From the NCBI GenBank assembly GCA_002376325.1, contig DFMR01000106.1:804-20477 (forward strand): DNA of 19,674 nt, given 5' to 3'. Below the pieces are notes generated by a model, which saw nothing but the letters and a program-made list of their open reading frames with translations, did no database searches and was not told the origin of the DNA. This DNA comes from Proteobacteria bacterium UBA3588. Lineage in GTDB: Bacteria; Pseudomonadota; Gammaproteobacteria; Thiohalomonadales; Thiohalomonadaceae. The translations under genes were made by a program, and so were the position numbers. Shown piece by piece: positions 15,201 to 19,674 of the stretch (position 1 is the first letter of the stretch; each line of letters starts with the position of its first letter).

Positions 15201-15537
15201 ACTGTCCGTATGCCAGGCGCTGCTACGTCAAGTCGAGACGATCGCGCAGGAGCATGAGGCGTGCGGCGTCGATAAAATAGTATTGCGTATCGGTCCGCTG
15301 GCCGGCGTCGAGCCGAAACTGTTGCAAGATGCGTTTCCCATCGCACGCGCCGGCACCGTCGCCGACGGCGCAGAACTGGTGATCGAGTCGCTGCCGCTGC
15401 GAGTGCGCTGCGACAGCTGCGGCGCGGAGAGCGACGCGGCACCCAACCGTCTGCTGTGCGGCGCCTGCGGCGACTGGCACACCCGCGTCATCAGCGGCGA
15501 CGAAATGTTGCTGGCCAGTGTGGAACTGTTGACGTAA
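15193..15537 (+). CDS. hypA: Nickel metallochaperone HypA
   Basis: 114 residues with the nickel-binding N-terminus MHE (amino group, His2, Glu3) and a structural zinc site of two CxxC pairs: Cys73/Cys76 in CDSCG and Cys89/Cys92 in CGACG. HypA hands Ni2+ to the large subunit with HypB. Length matches the family (about 113-117). The start lies inside the hypC reading frame with an 8-base overlap. After hypA comes a 217-base gap before hypB, which breaks an otherwise compact cluster. Confidence 0.96.
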   Translation: MHELSVCQALLRQVETIAQEHEACGVDKIVLRIGPLAGVEPKLLQDAFPIARAGTVADGAELVIESLPLRVRCDSCGAESDAAPNRLLCGACGDWHTRVISGDEMLLASVELLT

Positions 15538-15754
15538 AGCCGAGCTTAACCGCATAAAACATGCGCGGCACATGAGAAACATCAATGGTGAGCATTGTCC
15601 ATTTCTATAATGACTTTACTCAGGATTCGGCGGCAATGGAGGAAAACGGGAGCGCAATGCGGCATGTGTAATCCAGCATTTCATTACACTCTAATGAACT
15701 CCGTGTTCCGCGTGTTTTCATTTTGTTGTCGTAACTACGCGAAGGGCTGAAACG
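15538..15754 (+). promoter_or_regulatory. hypA-hypB gap with a possible internal promoter
   Basis: No gene is seen in these 217 bases. A perfect -10 hexamer, TATAAT, lies at 15606-15611, but the base region 16-18 positions upstream has only a weak -35. Further along, CTCCGTGTTCCGCGTGTTTT (15699-15718) resembles the right arm of the inverted repeat at 2577-2710. The gap may therefore be an old repeat insertion, and hypBD may have its own promoter. Confidence 0.35.
15699..15720. repeat. Degenerate relative of the 2577-2710 repeat arm
   Basis: CTCCGTGTTCCGCGTGTTTT resembles the right arm (CTCCCCGTGTCCCCCGTGG) with several changes and a 2-base gap. It lies in the hypA-hypB gap. Similarity is moderate and could be partly chance in GC-rich sequence. 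Confidence 0.35.
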
Positions 15755-16552
15755 ATGTGCGATACCTGCGGCTGCAACGTCACTCCCGGCAACCGGCATC
15801 TGGTCGAGGCCGGCGGCAAACTCTCCCATACCCACGACGGCAAGGCGGCGGTCGATGTGTTGCACGGTCTATTGTCGGAAAACGATCGGCAGGCGCAACA
15901 CAACCGCGATCATCTGGCGAAATACGGAGTGCTGGCGGTGAATCTGATGTCGTCGCCCGGCGCGGGCAAGACCGCGCTGCTGGAGGCAACCATCGCGGCG
16001 TTGAAGGATGAACTGCGCATCGCCGTGGTCGAGGGCGACCTGGAAACCGAAAACGACGCCGAGCGCATCCGCGCCCAAGGCGTACCGGCGATCCAAATCA
16101 CCACCGGCAGCGCCTGCCATCTCGATGCCCACATGGTGCACGACGCGTTGCACCACCTCGACCTGTCGCAGATCGATCTGCTGTTCATCGAAAACGTCGG
16201 CAATCTGGTCTGCCCCGCCAGCTTCGATCTGGGCCACCACCGCAACGTGGTGTTGCTCTCCACCACCGAAGGCGACGACAAGCCCGCCAAATATCCGGTG
16301 ATGTTCCGCGCCGCCGACCTGATGCTGCTCACCAAGAGCGACCTGCTGCCGCTGCTCGACGACTTCGACCCGGAACAGGCCGAACAGTACCTGCGTCAGC
16401 TCGCCAACGCCGCACCGGTGCAACAACTGTCGGCGCGCAGGGGCATCGGCCTCGACGCCTGGTTCGACTGGCTGCGCAACGAAGTGGCGGCACGGCGCGA
16501 AGCGGCGCGCAAACTGCGCCCCGCGGCCAAGGTCAGCGGCGTACTGCGCTGA
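15755..16552 (+). CDS. hypB: Hydrogenase nickel incorporation GTPase HypB
   Basis: 265 residues. The N-terminus MCDTCGCN holds the CxxCxC high-affinity nickel site (Cys2, Cys5, Cys7). A short HTHD follows, but there is no long His-rich stretch, so a nickel-storage role is unlikely. The G domain has the P-loop SSPGAGKT (66-73), EGDLETEND, the metal-binding Cys121-His122 (ACHLDAHM), ENVGNLVCPASFDLG with Cys153, and TKSD (193-196) for guanine. GTP hydrolysis drives nickel transfer with HypA to HynL. AAGGG lies upstream of the ATG. It is followed by hypD after 137 bases that contain a repeat fragment. Confidence 0.97.
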   Translation: MCDTCGCNVTPGNRHLVEAGGKLSHTHDGKAAVDVLHGLLSENDRQAQHNRDHLAKYGVLAVNLMSSPGAGKTALLEATIAALKDELRIAVVEGDLETENDAERIRAQGVPAIQITTGSACHLDAHMVHDALHHLDLSQIDLLFIENVGNLVCPASFDLGHHRNVVLLSTTEGDDKPAKYPVMFRAADLMLLTKSDLLPLLDDFDPEQAEQYLRQLANAAPVQQLSARRGIGLDAWFDWLRNEVAARREAARKLRPAAKVSGVLR

Positions 16553-16562
16553 AGAACGACCC

Positions 16563-16592
16563 AACCACGGGGTACACTGGGCGTCACGGGAA
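16563..16592. repeat. Second degenerate relative of the repeat arm, before hypD
   Basis: AACCACGGGGTACACTGGG (16563-16581) followed by CGTCACGGGAA aligns with the left arm of the inverted repeat at 2577 (AACCACGGGGGACACGGGGA). The first 10 bases are identical and most of the next 10 agree. It lies in the hypB-hypD gap. No partner arm is seen nearby, so it is a half copy. Confidence 0.55.
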
Positions 16593-16689
16593 CAACAATG
16601 CTTTCGCAACGACTTGCACATCACGCCGCATCTGCCCTGTGCACGGCTTACAACCCGATACCCCCGTCAATCTGTTTTGAGGTACTTGC

Positions 16690-17796
16690 ATGCAACGTAC
16701 AGCCCGCGACTGGCTCGACCTGATCCGCGCACTGCCGTTCGACGGCACGGTGCGCATCATGAACGTCTGCGGCGGCCACGAGCGCTCGATCACGGCGGCC
16801 GGGCTGCGCGGCGTGTTGCCGCCGCAGGTGGAGTTGATCCCCGGTCCCGGCTGCCCGGTCTGCATCTGCCCCGAAGAGGCGATCTACGCCGCGATCCAAT
16901 ACGGGCTGCGCGACGACGTCATCGTCGCCGCCTACGGCGACATGCTGCGAGTGCCGGTGAACGTACCCAAAGAAGAGGCGCGTTCGCTGGAACAGGCGCG
17001 CGCTCTGGGTGCCGACGTGCGCCCCGTCGCCTCGCCGTTGGAGGTGGCGCAGATCGCCCGCGACCATCCCGAACGCCGGGTGGTGTTCCTCGCCGCCGGC
17101 TTCGAGACCACCACCGCGCCGCTGGCGGCGCTGCTGCAACAGGGGGTGCCGGACAACCTGTTGCTGGTGATGGCCGGCCGTCTCACCTGGCCGGCGGTGG
17201 CGATGCTGCTCGACGCCGAGGCACCCGGCTTCGAGGGCCTGATCGCCCCCGGCCACGTGGCGACAGTGATGGGTTCGGACGAGTGGCAGTTCGTGGTGGG
17301 TAAGCACGGCCTGCCGGCGGCGGTCGCCGGCTTCACCCCCGAAAGCCTGCTGGCGGCCATCTATTCGGTGCTGCGCCAGCAGTTGGAGGGGCGGCGTTTT
17401 CTCGACAACTGCTATCCGGAGGTGGTGAAGCCCGCGGGCAACGCCGCCGCCCGGCGCATGCTGGAGGCCAGCTTCGAGGTCGGCACCGCCCCCTGGCGCG
17501 GCGTCGGCGACATCCCCGCCTCCGGCTATTTCCTCAAGGGCGACCTGGCGCGTCACGACGTGCGCCGGCACCTGCCCGACTACGCCGCGGAACAGCGCCG
17601 TCGCGCCGGCGCCATGCCGCCCGGCTGCGGCTGCGCCCGCGTGGTGTTGGGCAAGATCTATCCCACCGAGTGCAAGCTCTACGGCAACGCCTGCACCCCG
17701 CGGACCCCCATCGGTCCTTGCATGGTTTCCGATGAGGGCGCGTGCCGCATCTGGTGGTCTGCGGGACAGAGAAAGAGAGCCGCTTCCACGGCATAG
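16690..17796 (+). CDS. hypD: Hydrogenase maturation protein HypD
   Basis: 368 residues, the usual full length. HypD is the iron-sulfur scaffold on which, together with HypC, iron receives its two cyanides and CO. Conserved motifs are CGGHE (residues 27-31), GPGCPVCICP (53-61), GFETTTAPLA, and a C-terminal cysteine-rich block with PGCGC and TECKLYGNACTPRTPIGPCMVSDEGAC, which includes the [4Fe-4S] ligands. GAGG lies eight bases before the ATG. The last residues (GQRKRAASTA) are a basic tail I cannot place. In many genomes hypE follows directly; here the next gene is an unrelated one on the other strand. Confidence 0.97.
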   Translation: MQRTARDWLDLIRALPFDGTVRIMNVCGGHERSITAAGLRGVLPPQVELIPGPGCPVCICPEEAIYAAIQYGLRDDVIVAAYGDMLRVPVNVPKEEARSLEQARALGADVRPVASPLEVAQIARDHPERRVVFLAAGFETTTAPLAALLQQGVPDNLLLVMAGRLTWPAVAMLLDAEAPGFEGLIAPGHVATVMGSDEWQFVVGKHGLPAAVAGFTPESLLAAIYSVLRQQLEGRRFLDNCYPEVVKPAGNAAARRMLEASFEVGTAPWRGVGDIPASGYFLKGDLARHDVRRHLPDYAAEQRRRAGAMPPGCGCARVVLGKIYPTECKLYGNACTPRTPIGPCMVSDEGACRIWWSAGQRKRAASTA

Positions 17797-17804
17797 CCGG
17801 TCGC

Positions 17805-17827
17805 GGCGACGGCCTTCGCCGTACGCC
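17805..17827. terminator. Hairpin between convergent hypD and lipoprotein genes
   Basis: GGCGACGGC (17805-17813) pairs with GCCGTACGCC (17818-17827) across CTTC, with one bulged A. It lies nine bases after the hypD stop and before the stop of the convergent gene. No T-run follows, so an intrinsic terminator is not assured. Confidence 0.35.
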
Positions 17828-17849
17828 GCATCCCGCCTTCGGGGGAAGG

Positions 17850-18371
17850 TCAACCTTCGGGTTTGGCGGCGGGAGATGTTGCCGGAGCAGGCGGCGGCGG
17901 ATAGTTGGGAGGAGGGGGCGGCGTGTAGCTGGGAGCCGGATAGCCCTGCACGATATTGCCCTTGGAGTACATGCACTGCTGGTAGGAGATGTTATAGCGC
18001 CGCTGCAGCGTCATGGTGCTTTGCTGCGCAGCACCGGCACCGACAGCGGACCCCATCAGCACGCCCATGCCCGCCATGGTCCCGGTTCGATCGCCTTCGT
18101 AGCGGCTGCTCCCCATTAGCGCTCCGCTCACTGCACCCAGCGCAGCGCCTACAGCCGCGCCCGACAGAACCTGCTTGCTTGCCACTTCGTTCGGATTGGC
18201 CCCCATTTGCTGCTTGGCAAACTGCCGGCATAAGGCATCGTCGGCCCGAAACTGGTCGAACGGTTTGCCGGGACCGGGCATAACCGACACCGTCGGACCC
18301 TCAGGGATGGAGGCGCATCCTACCAATACCGCGCCAAGTACCGCACTCACCACAAAACCGGGGAATTTCAT
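17850..18371 (-). CDS. Glycine-zipper lipoprotein of the envelope
   Basis: 173 residues from the ATG at 18371, with GAGGA upstream; the open frame further upstream is not used. The signal peptide MKFPGFVVSAVLGAVLVGC ends in a lipobox with Cys19 as the lipidation site. The mature protein has PFDQFRADDALCRQFA, then a glycine-zipper membrane stretch (AAVGAALGAVSGALMG and MAGMGVLMGSAVGAGAA). YNISYQQCMYSKGNIV follows, and then a Pro/Ala-rich tail. Such proteins are found in the outer membrane or periplasm of many proteobacteria; their role is unknown. The two mature cysteines may form a disulfide. It lies 25 bases after another exported-protein gene and is probably cotranscribed with it. Confidence 0.8.
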   Translation of the reverse strand: MKFPGFVVSAVLGAVLVGCASIPEGPTVSVMPGPGKPFDQFRADDALCRQFAKQQMGANPNEVASKQVLSGAAVGAALGAVSGALMGSSRYEGDRTGTMAGMGVLMGSAVGAGAAQQSTMTLQRRYNISYQQCMYSKGNIVQGYPAPSYTPPPPPNYPPPPAPATSPAAKPEG

Positions 18372-18396
18372 TATCGTCCTCGCACAACACTGGAAC

Positions 18397-18843
18397 CTAT
18401 CGAGCCGGCGCACCCGCAGGTATCGCCGGCACCGCGCGCCAACCGCCCGGGCACGAAGCCACATAAGGATAATAGGCCTTGGCGGCGTCACAATAATACC
18501 AATACTCTGTCGGCGGCGGTACGGACGGAACCGCGCTAGGCGCTACGACTATCGGCGGCGCGGACAGGACGGGATAGGGATAGGGATAGACCGGTTGTGG
18601 ATAAAAATACCAGCTACCGGCGCTGATCCACCACCAACCCAACCGACCATCATGATAGCGATGATCCCAATGGCCATCGCGCCAGCCGTGAAAATCCCTG
18701 TGCCGCTCACCATCCCAACCCCTGTGCCCGTCATCATGCCAACCCCTATGCCCGTCGCCGCGATCGGCGTGTGCCGACACAGGCAACGCCGCCGCTGCGA
18801 TGAACAAGGCGAGCAACACACCGATATGTTTTGTCATGTTCAT
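18397..18843 (-). CDS. Exported His/Trp-rich protein with conserved C-terminal motif
   Basis: 148 residues from the ATG at 18843 (MNMTKHIGV); the ATG two codons later is equally possible. The signal peptide runs through GVLLALFIAAAALPVSAHA. The next 45 residues are rich in Asp, Gly, His, Arg and Trp, with the imperfect repeat DGHRGW seen twice and further HxxW pieces; a metal-binding role is conceivable. A Pro/Tyr/Val-rich linker (PQPVYPYPYP) follows. The C-terminus EYWYYCDAAKAYYPYVASCPGGWRAVP is a motif I have seen in uncharacterised proteobacterial exported proteins, with two cysteines likely to be disulfide-bonded. No function can be assigned. The ribosome binding site is weak. Confidence 0.75.
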   Translation of the reverse strand: MNMTKHIGVLLALFIAAAALPVSAHADRGDGHRGWHDDGHRGWDGERHRDFHGWRDGHWDHRYHDGRLGWWWISAGSWYFYPQPVYPYPYPVLSAPPIVVAPSAVPSVPPPTEYWYYCDAAKAYYPYVASCPGGWRAVPAIPAGAPAR

Positions 18844-19170
18844 AAGAATAGCCGCACTGGAAAACAAAGGGTGAAAACTCTTCACACGCGTTCGAACGCT
18901 CGACAACCGTTTGTCCAGCGACAGGAACCTCCAAGCCGCCTGCAAAATGTGACCGGTGCGTGAAGCAAATGTTCACGGCTTCAAGGCAAAATCATATATC
19001 CCTGAAGGAGGTCAATAAAAAACGCCGCCCTGGGGGGCGGCGTTAAACGGCGCAGTGTTCTGCAAACCGGAGGAGAACTTCAACATCCGTGTCCCGGTCC
19101 CCGAAAAGACCGGCGCTACGCTCCGTGTCGTCGACGGGAAACAGCGTAGCGGGAAATTGTTACAGGGGTC
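18844..19170. other. Intergenic region: terminator and a 12-bp palindrome only
   Basis: These 327 bases lie between the start of the His/Trp-rich gene and the stop of the endonuclease V gene, both on the - strand. They contain a perfect palindrome, GCGTTCGAACGC (18888-18899), about 45 bases upstream of the 18843 start, and the terminator at 19015-19044. I see no gene; the short open frames lack motifs. Confidence 0.6.
19015..19044 (-). terminator. Intrinsic terminator of the endonuclease V gene
   Basis: AACGCCGCCC (19021-19030) and GGGCGGCGTT (19035-19044) form a perfect 10-bp stem around TGGG. Read on the - strand, the stem is followed by TTTTATTG, so it terminates transcription coming from nfi, about 125 bases after that stop codon. 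Confidence 0.85.
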
Positions 19171-19674
19171 TTACGCCAGAGTGGCGCCGCCGTCGGCGGC
19201 CGGGGCCGGCCCGGAGGCGAGGCGATGGGCCCAGCGGGTGGTCTCCGGCAGGCGGTAACGGGGGGTGCAGGCGAGGACGTAGGCCAGTGCCGTGGGCAGG
19301 GTGATGCGGTGGCCCGCAGAGATGAACAGCGGCTTCACCCCGCGGCGGCTGCGCAGCACCGCGCCGATGATCTCGCCGCGGTCGCGCAGCGGCACCCAGG
19401 CGCCGCGCTGGTCCGGCAGCGCGCCGTACTCGCCGATCAGCCGGCTCTTGGCCACGCCGACCGCCGGCACGTCCAGCAGCACCCCCAGGTGGGCGGCGAT
19501 ACCGAAGCGGCGCGGGTGGGCGATGCCCTGGCCATCGCACAGCAGCAGGTCGGGCCGGCAGCGCAGCCGCGCCAGGGCGTCGAGCACCGCCGGGATCTCG
19601 CGGAACGAGAGCAGGCCCGGCAGGTAAGGAAAGGCGGTCGGCCGTCGCGCGATGGCATACTCGTGCAGGGTCAG
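19171..19674 (-). CDS. nfi: Endonuclease V (5' end beyond the window)
   Basis: 167 residues are visible; the frame is open to the last base of the window, so about the first quarter of the protein is missing. PYLPGLLSFREIPAVL is the conserved N-terminal-half motif. LLLCDGQGIAHPRRFGIAAHLGVLLDVPAVGVAKSRL carries the catalytic Asp (in CDGQG) and the HPRR motif of the family. PLFISAGHRITLPTALAYV and the YRLPETTRWAH end are typical as well. The enzyme cuts the second phosphodiester 3' of deoxyinosine in damaged DNA. The in-frame GTG at 19587 is not the real start because conserved sequence continues upstream. The terminator at 19015-19044 closes the unit. Confidence 0.94.
   Translation of the reverse strand: MTLHEYAIARRPTAFPYLPGLLSFREIPAVLDALARLRCRPDLLLCDGQGIAHPRRFGIAAHLGVLLDVPAVGVAKSRLIGEYGALPDQRGAWVPLRDRGEIIGAVLRSRRGVKPLFISAGHRITLPTALAYVLACTPRYRLPETTRWAHRLASGPAPAADGGATLA

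Noticed and set aside
19055..19304. Short + strand open frames beyond the terminator
   Set aside because: They run into the antisense strand of the endonuclease V gene and show no family features.
1..19674. CRISPR arrays, tRNA or rRNA genes, integrases, phage or toxin-antitoxin genes
   Set aside because: None seen. No regularly spaced repeats, no cloverleaf-like or rRNA sequence, and no recombinase motifs were recognised by eye.

Overview
The window comes from a GC-rich proteobacterium, most likely a gammaproteobacterium of the purple-sulfur or sulfur-oxidiser type. The main reason is an operon with the gene order small subunit - Isp1 - Isp2 - large subunit, known from the [NiFe] hydrogenases of Thiocapsa and Allochromatium. 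That assignment rests on gene order and motifs only; no ribosomal or other phylogenetic marker is present.

Layout. (1) 1-6000 is surface-glycan or glycoconjugate territory. On the + strand lie a truncated ThDP-dependent acetolactate-synthase-like enzyme, a glycosyltransferase-like protein coupled to it by ATGA, and a small sulfotransferase-like protein. On the - strand lie a TviB/WbpA-type UDP-sugar 6-dehydrogenase and a class I methyltransferase, also coupled by ATGA, plus an unrecognised exported protein. (2) 6200-8100 holds a small membrane protein and a divergent Fsr-type MFS transporter. (3) 8179-14813 (- strand) is a hydrogenase operon, read hynD - hupH - hynS - isp1 - (75-codon spacer ORF) - isp2 - hynL - hupE. 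(4) 14970-17796 (+ strand) is the divergent maturation set hypC - hypA - hypB - hypD. (5) 17850-18843 (- strand) encodes two exported envelope proteins. (6) The right edge carries a truncated endonuclease V gene with a clear intrinsic terminator.

How the hydrogenase genes work together. HynS carries a Tat signal and HynL has none, so the folded dimer is expected to be exported together and held at the periplasmic face by the HynS C-terminal helix. Isp1 (NarI/DsrM-like cytochrome b) and Isp2 (HdrD/DsrK-like iron-sulfur protein) would link it to the quinone pool or to cytoplasmic thiol/disulfide chemistry. HynD trims the 15-residue C-terminal tail of HynL, HupH helps small-subunit maturation, HupE probably handles nickel, HypA and HypB insert nickel, and HypC and HypD build the Fe(CN)2CO group. 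HypE and HypF, needed to make cyanide, are not in the window.

The most unusual structures are a 134-bp long-armed inverted repeat that supplies the last codons of the glycosyltransferase, with two degenerate relatives in the hyp region, and a 223-bp segment between isp1 and isp2. That segment carries an 18-bp direct repeat and an ORF overlapping both neighbours by 4 nt. I did not find an obviously undescribed multi-gene system; the rest is well explained by known families.
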